From Batillaria attramentaria (taxonomy: Eukaryota; Mollusca; Gastropoda; Batillariidae), in contig JACVVK020000033.1 in NCBI GenBank assembly GCA_018292915.2, forward strand, positions 1,612,001 to 1,676,000: a DNA stretch of 64,000 bases, given 5' to 3'. The translations under genes were made by a program, and so were the position numbers. Below are positions 1 to 12,643 of this stretch, in pieces. The number at the start of each line of letters is the position of its first letter. Within the stretch, counting starts at the first letter, position 1. The notes below the pieces were generated by a model that had not been told where the DNA came from, ran no database searches, and saw nothing but the letters and a program-made list of their open reading frames with translations.

Positions 1-152
1 AGGAAAAATAGACAAGTGGACAAAGATGTGTAAAGTTTTATGGCTATCGTGTAGCACCCACCTGTGCCCCTGTGGTGCCTGTGTATAGTGTATTGATGTA
101 TTCACTGAGATTGCTTTCAAATCTCATCATTGATGCATGGTTGGTTTTTCAG

Positions 153-842
153 CTCTGGAAGTGAGCAAGAGGCGTATCCTGTCTTTGACCTTGCCAGCAC
201 TACCCAGCCATAGCACTGAAACAGAGCGTGTTCTCTACTTCTCCTCCATTCTGCCCCTTGACAACTTCTGTGTGGTAAAATTCAATAAGTTTTTTTTTGG
301 GGGGGGGGGGGGGGGGGCAAGATAAGCAATAAATCCCTGACTATGATACGCCAATAGATTAGAGAATACTGTACATTGAGAAAATCCTGATAACTGTGAA
401 CCCTGCCAGATGCTTTTATAACTTGCCTCAGTGATAAAAAGAATTTTGTATGGAAATGAATTTGAAAAAGTTGATGGCCATTATAGCAACTTACAAAGGC
501 TCACAGGTTTTCTGACTGTGCAATTTCTAAGTTTCACAGGAATTCATCCCTGAGTGACCTTTATGTGTAGATAGTAGATATTGAAACTGTAACTACGTGT
601 CTATGTATACAGATCAAGGCCATTGGTGGACTTCTGAAATATCTTGACCAGGCCCGGGTTGGAGTTGAACTTGAAGATTCCAGTGTGAAGGTGCCGATCC
701 TCGGTTTCCGGGTCTTCACTGTGTAAGATATTATGCAGTATGATGTTGTATGTTTGAGGTTTCCTATAGACAAGATATTTTGCAATATGATGTTGCATGT
801 TTGAGGTTTCCTATAGACAGTCTCTCTCTCTCTCTCTCACTT

Positions 843-890
<48 letters not shown>

Positions 891-901
891 AGACACACAC
901 T

Positions 902-942
<41 letters not shown>

Positions 943-3900
943 GCACGGATGCACACATGCATATGTACTTTGACAGACAAGGGAGGCAATACACCACCTT
1001 GTACGATTAAGCAGGGTTGTTTTTTTGTTTTTTCATCAGGGAAGACCAGGTCATCATTGACGATGCAACTTACAGGTGAAAACTAAATATACATGACTGT
1101 ATTTCCTTGTCTGTAGTTGAAAGATGCATATTGATATGCGGTGGTCGTGGTGAATGTACTGGTGGTGGTGGTGGAGGAGGAAAAGAACAGCATGTGCTTT
1201 GCACACAATATAGCAGCTGTGACTGTGAAAGATAATGTATTACCTACTTGGATGTAACTCTGCCATTTGTAACCAATTTCCATCTTTAAAAGATCAAGTT
1301 TGTTGTTTTCTTTTCTTTCTTTCTTCTTTTTTTTTTTTTTTGGGGGGGGGGGGGGGGGTAGGGGGGTTGCTTGTTTTGTTTTGTTCTTATTTTTGTTTTT
1401 GTTGTCGTGTTAGTCCTAGGAACTATTGCGTCAAAGTTGCAGAGAGTGAATGAAAGCATTGTATACTGTGCACAGTGCTCTTCAGATCTTCCATAAAGAA
1501 GCACACCCATCTGTGTACAAGCTTGGGACTTCTAGCAGTACAAAGGAAGGGCTCAGTCTCTTTGGTAAGAAGTGATTTTCTAATCTGGTGCTGCATTTTA
1601 AGGCTTGAATGTCATAGTAGCATTTCGCAAGAGGCATCTTTCTCTGGTTGACCACAAACAGTGTCCCACTACGTCTGCTGTTTTTCTGCTAATTCAACAA
1701 TTCCAACAGGCTAAGGACAAATCCGCTTATCATTGCTTTCAAAAATAGAGAGAACAAAAGAAAACCCAGCTCTTGTAATTTTCTCTGCTGCACTACACTG
1801 TTTCTTTCAACTTACATGTATTATTTTGTCTAATATTTTTCCAGGAATTTTAAACAGATGCAAGTCACAGATTGGGAGCAAAAGATTAAGGTTTGATGCT
1901 TGAATTGCTTTGTGATAAGGGCATAGAGGTGCTTTACAACTTCAAACAAATGATGTACCGGTACCACACAGAAATTTTTATTTTCTGTTTATCTACTGAA
2001 AAAGTAAAACTACTGTGTTTTACTATCATTGACTGTATAGAGATTTATTTATATATTTCACTTCTAGATGTGAGAGGGAATCCCGTATAAATTTTAAGAT
2101 GGAAAGTCTGATGTTAGTTATATGCTTGTTGTTAATGTCAGAAATTAAAGGACATCTGTTATCTACAAATTAGTCCTAATTTTAGTTCAACAATGTCCTG
2201 TTTTTGCGTTTCTGTGTTCATCAGGGAAATGGATTTGATAAGCAATTGGGCCCCTCTTCCAGATGACAGTAGGTTTTGATGATTGCAGGTTGTGGTTTTT
2301 GCGGCCCCTGAAGAACCGGAAAATACTGCAGAATCGTCTGGACACAGTTGCCTTCTTCACTCAACCACGCAACATGGAGGCTCTTAATTCCTTACAGGGA
2401 TGTCTGAAACAGATCAAGAATGTAGCTGTAAGTGCTAATTGCAGCGTCAGTGTTTATGCATAGTACTGGAGCAATATCTGTAACCCTCTATTGCACTACG
2501 CAGAGTTTCTCTCACTATACTTCTTCTCACTACATGTATATAAAATAAGAATATGCTGCAGCATCAGCAACTATAGGAGCCACTTCTTGAAGCTAAGGGT
2601 CAGAACCAGACTGCTTCAAGTTGTATCATCACTTGCTGGTCTTGTGCCTTGATCATTTTATTTGATGTAACATGACAGCCTGTTGTGTTGCATCAACTAA
2701 GGAGATGTTTTTGTGCTTGGGGAAAACTTTTGCTAAACATCCTTTGTGCTATGGGGTTAAAGACTGCTAATAAAAGAGGTACCTAGCATATACAAATTAC
2801 AGAAATGTTGTTCATTTCAAGTGGTATGTGATGCATGACATACTGTCTACAGCGGATCTTGGCACGGATGATTGAGGCAGAGGCCGTGCCTGCTGACTGG
2901 ATAGCGTTGTACAAGGTTTGCGTTTGTTACAAAGTTGAATACCTGGTACACTGTTTAATTGTTTGCATCAGCATTGTATTGTTTCACTGGCAAACAATCC
3001 ATGGACTTGCCGATGGTGGTGTTGCCCACACGTACTGTAAGCACAGTGTTACTCTGAAATTGTTTGCATCCCATAGCAGTACATGTAGGTTTGTTGTTCT
3101 CCACCTCCTTGCACTGTTAGTATCATCTGGCCTAAGGTTTCAAGTGTCACTTATTTGCTACATGTAATTGAAAGTTTTAGGTCATGTGGATGCCAGAGAA
3201 TCTTCTGTTAAAGATAGCACAGTCTTTTATTGCACGAATGATAATGTGTTGATAAATGCTTTCTGTCTTTGAATGCAGACTGTGTATCATGCTGTTTACA
3301 TTGGGGACATCTGCCGAACTCAGGTTCAACCAGTTGAAATTTTCAAAATGGTGAGTTGTTTTCTCCAAAAAGCACTCTTTAATGGTGTTCACTGTTATGA
3401 GCACTTCCATAGAGGCAATTTAATTGAGATTAATTGATAAATATGTAAAGCTGTTCAATATTCAGTGTATTCCAAGCACGGTTATTGAAGATTGTCTTTT
3501 TTCTCCCTTTTTTTTTTTTTTTTTTTTTTTTTGGCACATATGTATGTGGAGTATGTATGTTTCATGTGTTGCATTTCTGCCCTGGTTGTTCGCACCTTTT
3601 GACATGAAGTTATTCACTGCTAGATCACCACATTTGCAGTGTTTCATTATATTTTCCCCCTTCAGATTGCAAGAAAGTTCATTGATGACCTGCACAAAAT
3701 TGCAAATCTTCTCAGCAAAACAGTATGTAAGGCTTTTTGTGTGCCATGTGTGAGCTGCATTACTATTTCAGTGTTTCATACAAATTTTGATCAAAACTAT
3801 GCTGTTAGTGATGAATTGACATGTAAGAAAGCTGTCACACACTAGGAGAGGCAACATACCCCAACCATTGTTTTGGCCTGGAGGTCAGTGACGTGTTAAT

Positions 3901-4385
3901 TGTGATAAATTGTAATCTGTTTCATCACTGTCAATGAGTGTGCAAAATAAACAGTTTCAGCTATGGCAGTCACAACAGCTGTTCAACAAGCAGACCCACA
4001 CACGCTCACCATAGGACAAAGCTGATCTTAAGAGTCCCCTTTACTTGGCTTGGGAACCAGTTATTGCAAGTGTACGACAAGAAGTACATGTACATTTGAC
4101 TGTTTAGGGTGTTCATTTTGACAGGTGGACTTTGAAGCTTCTACCAGCCAGAACCATTTTGTGGTCAAAGCTGGCTTGGATGAGGTGCTGGATGAAAGTG
4201 AGTAATATTCAGGCGGTCTAGTGGTTGACTCTAGACATATTGTACGTGATACATGTACATGTATGTATTCTCTAACTTCAAGACTGTTTCCTCTGAGTGT
4301 CCCATCTTGGAGATCCTGTAGGGTAAGGAGCCTTCTGCTGATTTGAACCCCCTTGCCACTTGGTCTTCTCTGACAAAATTAATGC

Positions 4386-4465
<80 letters not shown>

Positions 4466-7400
4466 GATAACTTACTTTGTGGCTGATTTCTTTCTTCCTT
4501 TTTTTCAATTAGAGAAACGTCTGTACTATGGCCTGCCTGATCTGATGACGAAAGTGGCACGGGAAGAGCTTGCCCGTCTTGGGGACAACATCAAGGCTTG
4601 CAATGTCATCTACATGCCACAGGTAGAGATGCTGGGTTGTTTTGTTGTGTATTTTCAGTCCTGTTTTTTGTTGTAGGTGCATCTTTATTTTGCTATTGAA
4701 TTGGTGTGTTAATAGTCATGGAGAGGAATTTCTTTTGCTCATACAATCTACATTAAACAATATACATTTTACAGATTGTCTTGGTAAGTACTTGAACTCT
4801 TGTCAGGGACACAAATGCAGCACTGTTTGTGTTTGTTGTATGCACAGATCTGTTACCTGTTGGCCATACCAAAAGGAGAAGGCATGGAGAATGAGAAGGA
4901 CTTTGAGATACCAGGTCTTCAGTTCATGGTAAGACAACTAGCCAGCACCCCCTCGTTTCACTACTTACTACTACACTGCTTTAACTAAAATCCCACCCCT
5001 TTCGTGAAGTTCAGGTTGCTTTTCACAAGGAGAGCATGAGTGCTCATAAATTTTGCTGATGGAGGAAAGCCAGAGAACCTTGAGAGTTACTCCTGCTAAG
5101 TAGTGAGCAAGGATTTTTTTTTTTCACATTTGTCAGTTCTGTGCAGCATGCAATAAGATAAAATCAGCTTTATTTCTTCCGTTAGAAGATACTAGGAATC
5201 CGTGCTGTGGTGATGGCCCCACGGTAGTGCTATAAAACTCATGGATATGCAAATGTATTATGAAAGTTTTGGTAACTGCAATGTAATTCTATACTGACTT
5301 CGGTGTGTGCCAGTTTGAATCAAATGGTGTTCTGCATTACAAGTCAGCCCGCACTAAAGGTTTGAGTGTTACTGAATTTTGCTGTTTTTGCTTTGGTGTT
5401 TGTGTTAACCTTTACGCATCGGGACGCGAACCGGCTTGCGTCACTCTCAACAGCCGTAGGCACCGAGCCGCGAACCAATTCGCGTCATCCTAAACGTCCA
5501 GCAGCTGCATGCGCGTCAGCAGGGAAGTAGGTCACTGGCCAAGCTCGCGATGTCAAAGAGTTAATCTTGGTACTAGTGGTAGTGCTGAGCCCAGAATATT
5601 CTGGACTACCTCAGTGACTTTTTCAACACAAAACGAATAATTCAGTAAGACCAGGGTAAATGATCTTTGCCATTGCTTTAAGTTTGCAGGTGTTTTGGGG
5701 TTTTTTGTTTGTGAAAGTGTTCTGTTCGTGGATTGTTGTTGCTGCAATTGTTTTGTACTGTGTGGAAAAATGGACAGTTTTAAACAATATTGTAATAAAG
5801 ATGTCTTGAATTAGGTTGAAAGTCTTGCATCTGCTGTCTTTATTTTACTGTTCCTGATTCAGTTTTGTTATTGTTTTTTATTTAATTTGTTGTTTTGTTT
5901 TGTTTTTTATTTGTTGTTTTGTTTGTTTTTTGGGGGGAGGGGGGATGGAGATATGTATATGTGTATGTACCTGTGACAAGTGTGTTAATGACTTGTGTTT
6001 TCAACTTTCAGAACTGGACAACATGCTTGGGGATACTTTGTGTGACATCAAAGGTCAGTACAAGGTATACCATCAATAATAAATTTGAATGTGGAATTTT
6101 ATCCTGCTTTTCCATTCAGTCATTTTTGTTTTCCATTCCTCTTTGCACCTCCAACCCCATAGCCCCCCCCCCCCCTTCCCATCCTAACCCCCTGTCAGTT
6201 TAATAGCATTAAGTCTTAACTCAATTCCTACCAAATATGTATGGGGTTGTTCACCAGCTGCCTCACGTCCGTGCCGGCTGACTACTGTTACCGTGCTTTC
6301 CAGATATAGAAACCAGCATCATGCATCGTCTGCAGAACACCATCATTGAACACTCAGCTGTGCTGCTTGATGTCATGGAATATGCTGCAGAGCTGGACTG
6401 GTCAGTCACACCTGTCTACCTGTGCTTTACGTCATGTCTATTTATTTGTTTTAGGGACAGTTTTTTCCTCAGTGCCCTAACTTTGTTATCACCTTCCTGT
6501 GTAGGAAAAGGACATCAAACTCCAAAAGAATGAACAGCCAGCTTCATTTTCAATAGAGCAGATTTTATTACAGTTAACTAAGACATCATTGATTATTTTG
6601 TGGTTTTAGTAATGTGTAGGACGTATGTCACTGGCATTCTACAACAGCTCATGTGCACCCACTGAGTCAAGGGGAAGTAATCAATAACTCTCCGTCTAGT
6701 GACTCTAACTGCCACTTGAGCTGTAGTTCAAATCCGCATTGTGAAATACTCATTGGTCAAGAAATGAAAAAAAGCAATTTCTATATAAAAATTCCATAAT
6801 TTTTTTCATGATATTGGGCATCTCACATTGCATGTACATGGTACAACACATTCAGAAATTATGTTCATGCTTGGTGTCAATCTTTTATTTCAGCTTGATG
6901 GCACTTGCTTCATGTGCTCAGGAGTTCGGATACATCTGCCCAGAGCTTACAGAGGACAGCATCATTGATGTAAAGAAGGGAAGGTATGGGCAAAGTTTAT
7001 TGGAATGGCATATTTTTTATCATTTGGTTTTTTAACCATTCAGTTCATGGGAAACCAGAACTGTTTCAAGCCTCTGGGGTGAGCGGTGGTAAATGGGTCG
7101 CATTTCCAGCCATAACAGGTATGTTAACATTTGTCCCAGTGAATAGTTGGTTCAACCCCACATCAGGCTGTGGTATCGTATGTGATGCTGACTTTTTCCG
7201 GGCTCCCAGGCTGCTCAATTGAGGTAGTGTATCTCTTCAAGGTCTTCGGCTTTCCCCCCATACCCCCACCTCACCTCAAAGCAAAAAAATCTGAAACAGG
7301 TATTTGAATGGTGATGCATTGTGATGATGTATGTACGCTAGGGGAAGCAACACAAATATCCCTAAAAGGAACAAATATCTTCAAAGGGATGCTAGTGGGA

Positions 7401-8222
7401 GAATAACCTTTTGACCGAGGGTTTACCTCTTGCACATTGTCTGCGTAGTTAGGCTAGTGTGTAATTAGCCTTCTTTCAGTGAGACCTTCATTCCAGGCAT
7501 CCACTGCAGGAGCTGTGTTGCAGCCCCTTCATTCCCAATGACGTCCAGTCTGGTGGTGCACATCCCAAGGTGAAGATTCTGACCGGTCCCAATGCTTGTG
7601 GCAAAAGTGTTTACCTCAAACAGGTAGGTGAGAAGTGATCAGTTATACTGACCATTCAGATGGTTTTAGTGCGAGTCTCAAATTTGTTGTTGGCAGAATT
7701 CCTTTGCTGAACACTCTCAGGGTCATCCAGTCAGACGAGACGGTTGCATGTCAGTGACTGTTTTGAAGCATCCACTACATTGGCAGTCACACTCTGATGT
7801 TGGAGGATTGAGACTGTTTAATAGAAACTGGAAGTTTATACCTAAACACATTAACAGTGCCAGCATTGTGCAGTAACCTCTCAGTTCTGCCAGAGCCGAC
7901 TATGACAAGATTTGTTTTGCAAGATGCACCAGCATGCTTATATACAGTATGGTTGCTTGATCTGAAGACACTGTAATGGATTATAGTGGAATGTGTTTGC
8001 AGGTGGCCCTGATAGTATACATGGCCCACATTGGGAGCTTTGTGCCTGCTGAGAGTGCTGTTGTTGGTCAGGTGGACAGGATCTTCTCACGCATCAAGTC
8101 ACTGGAGAGTGTCTCTGTGGGACTGTCCACATTCATGCTTGACATCAACCAGGTGCGATATACAGAAGCTTACTGTGCTTCAAATTACTTCAAAACACCA
8201 CACGTGTACTGAGACAGACGCT

Positions 8223-8294
<72 letters not shown>

Positions 8295-10543
8295 TATTAA
8301 CAGCACACAGTTAAACTTCAGCTCAGTTGTGTATTTCTGTTGTTGCTTGTTTGTTTTTGTTGTTTTTCTGGGGGTTTTTCCCTGTCTTCTGAAAATCTGT
8401 TGCTTAAAGGAACTGAGAGAAAAACTTGGATAACCCAAGAGCTGATGCTGTCTCTTGTGTGAAAGAGTCCATCAGTGTTGACTGTTGCAGATGGCAGATG
8501 CACTGAACAATGCCACTTCACAGTCCCTTGTCCTTGTCGATGAATTTGGAAAAGGAACAGAAACTGTAAGTCTTCCGGTCACATCTGTTAAGGCCTTGAG
8601 CATTTTCAGCATCTAATCACTGTAACTATAAAACATAAAAACACTGTTAGTGTTTTTGGCAAACCTTGTAGTGCTACATGATTATTATTGTACTTACAGA
8701 GTTTTACAACGACACAGGTGATAAATACATGCAATATCAGCAGAAACAGAAGCAGATTCGTCTGCCTGTTATGTAATACATAAATTGAAAGTTAGGATCT
8801 TTGATGGCGATGATTAGATTGAGGAAAGGAATCCATCTCATAAAAACTGAACTAGTCTGGGATGACATAAAAATGAGTGTGTAACCAGATTTCCACTGGT
8901 GTTTTAGGTGGATGGACTGTCCTTGCTGTGTGCCTCACTTCGTCACTGGCTGAAGAAAGGTGCGTCGTGTCCTCACATTGTTGTGTCCACTCACTTCCAC
9001 AGTCTTGTCCAGCAGCCTGTCTTACCAGCTTCACCTCTTCTAGAGTTCTCTGTGAGTTCAGATTCCAAGGCAGTTCCTAATTGAGCCTGAACAAGTCATG
9101 CACCTGATCAGCATTCATAAATTGTACAGACTGCAACTAAAGTGTTAGCATCCAAAGGCTGTCAGCAAGAGAGATTTACCCGTTACATAAAAAAGTTAAA
9201 TAAAGAATTTATTTTTCATAAACTTATGTGTTGGTGTTTTAAAACTATACTAGTGTATACTTGGAGCATTACCCGTATTGATACTTGACTGGCAGCTTGA
9301 AGGGAAAGTGTGTGTGTAAGGGGGGGGGGGGGGAGGCAGGGGGGTGCTAGAGGGAGGGAGAGGCATTAAATTAGTGACGGCAGGGTGTTTTGCACTTTAG
9401 CCTTCACGCTGCTGGCTCCCTCAGAAGTTGAATTGACTGGGTGTTGTGTCTCAGACTATGGAGACCCTTCAGGAGGAGGGCGAGTTGGTGTTCTTGTTTC
9501 ATCTCACTCAGGGACACACGAGCTCCAGCTATGCTGCACACACCGCATTGAAGGCAGGCTTGCCGCCAGACATCATACAGCGAGGCAAAGAGGTACATGT
9601 AATATGCTCGTTCGGGTGGCTAGGAGTTGGTGCAATTTTTAACTCCCACTGGAGCTCCTTTTCAAATTCGTGATCTTCTCATACCACCAGGCTTGAACTC
9701 GTTGGATGTGAGCCATCCAACATTTTTCTTCCAATCTCAGGACAGTACAAAGTGACATTCCAACATCAGTGCACTAGGAAGTGATCTCTGAGGTTCTGTT
9801 AGGGTTGACAAGTTATAAAATGAGAAGCCAACATGTGACAAATGAAAGTGGGAGACTCGTTCATAAACTGGTCAGCTTCATATGTTGACATGTGTGAGAA
9901 ATAAGAAAAGAACACAGTTGGCTGCTTAGTAAACTGTTACAACATGCGCCACCACTTTTGTGCAGGTTTCGAACCTCCTCTGCCAAGGTAAACCTGTTCA
10001 CCCTGTGGATGACAGAGGCACAGAAACACAACTGAGAAGGTAATTTCAGTGTCTCTAGCAAGGCCTTGTCTCAGCTAAGACTTTAGGTACTTTTTCTTGG
10101 TTCTTTATCTTCAGCTGAAATTTCTGAAGCCCACCCTGAAGGCCTGAGTTGTAAATTTGCTAGGGAGTTCCAGGATCTACGTAGATTTCTCACAGTTGAT
10201 ACACCACCAGGTAAATGAGTAGTCTTATATCAGAAAAAAACAAAACAACCAACAACAAAAAAAAACAACAACAAAAAAGGACTCAAAATATGCCCAGAAA
10301 ATGACTGTGAAAACAAAAAGGTTTTTTGATGGTCCAAAGTTGAACTGAATAGGCTTTGGAGACAACTAATGAATACAGGGAGCTACCTATTTGCCAGGAG
10401 CACTTGCCAGTGTGAAGTAAATTATTCAAAGGTGTGATTTAAGGAGGAAAACAAGACAACATAAGTAAAAAATAAGAGCCAGTATACAGACAAGCATGTG
10501 GGGTGTAGAATTAATTTCTGTGCAAGTGCATTTCTGGGGATTT

Positions 10544-10580
<37 letters not shown>

Positions 10581-10759
10581 AAAAAAAAAAAACACCACAC
10601 AGCGATTTGTTACCTTTGTTTTATTTCCCCAGATGTGAAAAGATTGTGCAGAGGTTCCTGCAGCTCGACCTGGACAAGGACGATGTGAAAGGCTTTCTTC
10701 AAAACTTTGTGCTGCCAGTCAGCAAGGGGCAGACAGTGGGTTTACCAGAAAACAATTGA
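153..10759 (+). CDS. MSH5: MutS protein homolog 5 (MSH5), 5'-partial, 23 exons in window
   Basis: MSH5 pairs with MSH4 as a nuclear sliding clamp that stabilises meiotic recombination intermediates and promotes crossovers; it does not do mismatch repair. The exons joined at GT-AG boundaries give 2106 coding bases after a 2-base partial codon: 701 residues plus TGA at 10757-10759, with every exon phase agreeing. The reading follows the family along its length: GVELED near the start, RLWFLRP (2289 exon), YKTVYHA across the 2915/3279 junction, [12 protein letters not shown] across 5359/6012, then the MutS ATPase. Walker A is GPNACGKS (about 7587-7610), the signature region is [11 protein letters not shown], Walker B is [11 protein letters not shown] and the TH loop is STHFHSL. 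Animal MSH5 is about 830 residues, so roughly 130-150 N-terminal residues lie outside the window. No frameshift or missing ATPase residue is seen; it looks functional. Confidence 0.96.
844..940. repeat. (CA)n microsatellite, interrupted
   Basis: About 95 bp of CA repeat with TACACAGA-type interruptions, preceded by (TC)n at 821-838. It lies in an MSH5 intron between the 722 and 1040 exon ends. Confidence 0.95.
4384..4462. repeat. (TC)n-(CA)n compound microsatellite
   Basis: A TC run passes directly into a CA run in the MSH5 intron just upstream of the exon starting at 4513. Confidence 0.95.
5405..5564. mobile_element. 160-bp piggyBac-like MITE in an MSH5 intron
   Basis: The element is bounded by TTAA at both ends (5405-5408 and 5561-5564). 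The left end reads TTAACCTTTACGCATCG and the reverse complement of the right end reads TTAACTCTTTGACATCGCG, an imperfect terminal inverted repeat. The inside is strikingly CpG-rich against an AT-rich intron and contains two related blocks (CGAACCGGCTTGCGTCA and CGAACCAATTCGCGTCA). TTAA target sites are typical of piggyBac elements. It has no coding capacity. Confidence 0.55.
7497..10759 (+). other. MSH5: MSH5 exon map, ATPase and C-terminal part
   Basis: Exons are 7497-7623 (HPLQEL and Walker A), 8003-8152 (helix after Walker A and the ST-motif region), 8491-8565 (Walker B), 8908-9051 (STHFHSL), 9455-9592 (TMETL ... [12 protein letters not shown], MutS C-terminal helices), 9966-10039 and 10633-10759 (tail, stop TGA). 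The last seven exons have phases 0,0,0,0,0,2 and end. Residue choices such as Asp in STFMLDI match MSH5 rather than MSH2 or MSH6. Confidence 0.92.
8226..8292. repeat. (CA)n microsatellite
   Basis: Uninterrupted CA repeat of about 33 units in the MSH5 intron between 8152 and 8491. Confidence 0.95.
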
Positions 10760-11075
10760 TACAAAATGACACTGGTATAACCGTGGGCCATAAACAGACC
10801 ACTCTAGTGTGAACTAGGCTGATTTGGTTAATTTGTTTCACCCCTTCAACAGCAGGAAAGTATATACTTGTCAAGTATGGTTGCTCTGTTGAAAGCTTGC
10901 TCTTACGTGCTTTGTTTGAAAAGTCGTTTTGTAGTGTTTCACTGGGTGATAGATGTTTGTGTGTTTTACCTCATACTGGCACTGTACAGTGACTGGTGTG
11001 CGTTGATTATTTTGTTTCCATTTGTCCTTATGTATGGTAAAGGTAAATAAAAGACCTGCGTTGATATCCTTGCTT
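10760..11075 (+). other. MSH5: MSH5 3' UTR with polyadenylation signal
   Basis: Sequence after the stop contains a canonical AATAAA at 11046-11051 followed by T/GT-rich sequence, a good cleavage context about 290 nt downstream of the stop. The end at about 11075 is an estimate. Confidence 0.55.
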
Positions 11076-12569
11076 TGTGTTATTGTGTATTTAGTAGTTC
11101 TGGGCTGAATGGGTAATTGAAACTCATATTTGTTCAACTGGTGGGTGTGTTTGTGTGTGTGTGAGGGGAGGGGGGGGGGGGCAGTTGGTTGTGGACTGAT
11201 AACCATGATCCTGATAATGAACATTATTTGCATAGATATATTGCTGTTTAGTTTATTGTGTCCTTCCACACATACTAACACGAACACTTTGCAAATCAAC
11301 TACATTTCACAAACGGAAATGGATCAGATAGCGTAGGAAGATATCCTACAACCACACAGCTTGCACAAACATTTTATTGACATTGTACTCGTCTATTGGA
11401 AAAGCAGAGATCATGTGCATCATGTGTGCTCTACTGTCAGTTGGACATTGGTGACTGAGTCAACAGCTGCTTCCAGCAGTAGATACACAGCTCTGTTAGC
11501 TTATTGATTTATTGGCTCTCAGTTTACAAAACTCATATTAACCAGAATCCTGCCCGGTACATCAACAGCAGAACATCTGCTAGTAATGATTTTATGTGCA
11601 CACCAGATGTCCTGTAATAAATCACCCAGCCCAGCCTGAATACCCCAACAAAGCACAACACAGCACATGACAAATATCAATACTGGCAAAGATGAGCAGC
11701 AGTTTATTAACTAATACCCATTAACACAAATCCACTGACCAGTTGGCTTCAAGTCACGGGTGCGTAAACACACAGTAAAACATCACACCTGGAAGTAAGC
11801 TTTGCCTGTCATGCTGATGTCCCTTGGTTGCTTAAACTTGTCCGCTGGATCTGGTTCCAACGATGCGTCTTACCAAGCTTGCAGTGCAGTTCAAGCCACT
11901 CCACAGATCTCACCGCACGGTATGCATGCTCATGTACACTTGAATTCCTAGCCCATCAATGTAAATATGTTGTGTTTGTCTGTGCAAGTGTGTATGACAG
12001 GGAGTAGTGATTTGTTTGGTGCTGTTTTTCCAGCCAGTGCGTTTGTTTTTGTTTTTGCTTGTTTGTTTGTTTGAATTTGTTGTTTGTTTTTGTTTTTTTC
12101 GTTGGGGGGGGGGGGGGGGATATAATAATAGTCATATAGTGAGTTTTCTTTGCCTCAGTTATACTGCCATAAATGTAGTAACGGCCAGCTTTTGCAGCTA
12201 TACTGTACGATGCCTTGGATTACCGACACCATAGAAACGTGTTTTACAGTGAAAACTTACACAGATGTAAAATACGATTGCACTGCGAGAAATGCACGCA
12301 ACTGGTTGCGGATTTGCGTCGTAGTCAACGCGTGGTGTAGATTTGCGTCGTCTGCTAGCGCTAAAGCAGATCCGCAAACCCAAAACGTGTAAATAATTTT
12401 TGTTCATCAAATATCCCCATAAACACATATAACTGCGAGAATATCACCAATTGTGTAAACTTTAATTGCATTCTTGTGTGAAATGTGTTTTATTGTATTT
12501 TGTATACGTATGTGATGACTTACGACGAATTGCAAAGCGACAGGGATTTGCTGCGGTAGTGGGCTGCTA
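11076..12569. other. MSH5-MFSD14 intergenic region
   Basis: No exon or ORF with recognisable homology. It holds homopolymer runs (a T-rich to G-rich stretch near 12094-12119) and, at 12290-12385, a CpG-rich patch with the word GATTTGCGTCGT at 12311 and again near 12340, plus an inverted relative (GATCCGCAAACC). Given the MFSD14 start at 12640, the CpG-rich part is the likely promoter side. Confidence 0.5.
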
Positions 12570-12643
12570 ATGAAGGTGAAGGTTGGAGATCGGATGAGGA
12601 AATTTTGTGTGGAACATCGTGTGAAACCATGACAGTAAGATGA
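12570..12643 (+). promoter_or_regulatory. Two upstream ORFs in the MFSD14 leader
   Basis: uORF1 runs 12570-12632 (20 codons, internal ATG at 12594). uORF2 runs 12629-12643 (ATG ACA GTA AGA TGA). The uORF2 stop overlaps the main start in an ATGA arrangement at 12640-12643. They matter only if transcription starts upstream of 12570, which the sequence cannot prove. Overlapping stop-start pairs commonly reduce or re-route initiation. Confidence 0.45.

Larger units (their letters stand above)
153..6983 (+). other. MSH5: MSH5 exon map, connector/lever/clamp part
   Basis: Exons read from splice signals and homology are 153-274, 613-722, 1040-1075, 1476-1564, 1845-1890, 2289-2427, 2853-2915, 3279-3350, 3666-3722, 4125-4197, 4513-4622, 4848-4928, 5314-5359, 6012-6053, 6304-6400 and 6894-6983. 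The 1040-1075 exon is only 36 nt and has the weakest protein conservation ([12 protein letters not shown]), but its phase is required to join its neighbours. The donor of the second exon could be placed at 720 or 722; 722 gives GTAAG and the right phase. Introns hold CA microsatellites, T/G homopolymers and a small MITE and no other gene. Confidence 0.88.

Noticed and set aside
10115..10210. A 96-nt possible extra MSH5 exon (CTTCAG before, GTAAATGA after, open in one frame).
   Set aside because: The preceding exon ends with two spare bases (AG), and joining gives AGC TGA, an immediate stop. The open frame needs a different phase, and the family has no insert here. At best a poison exon.
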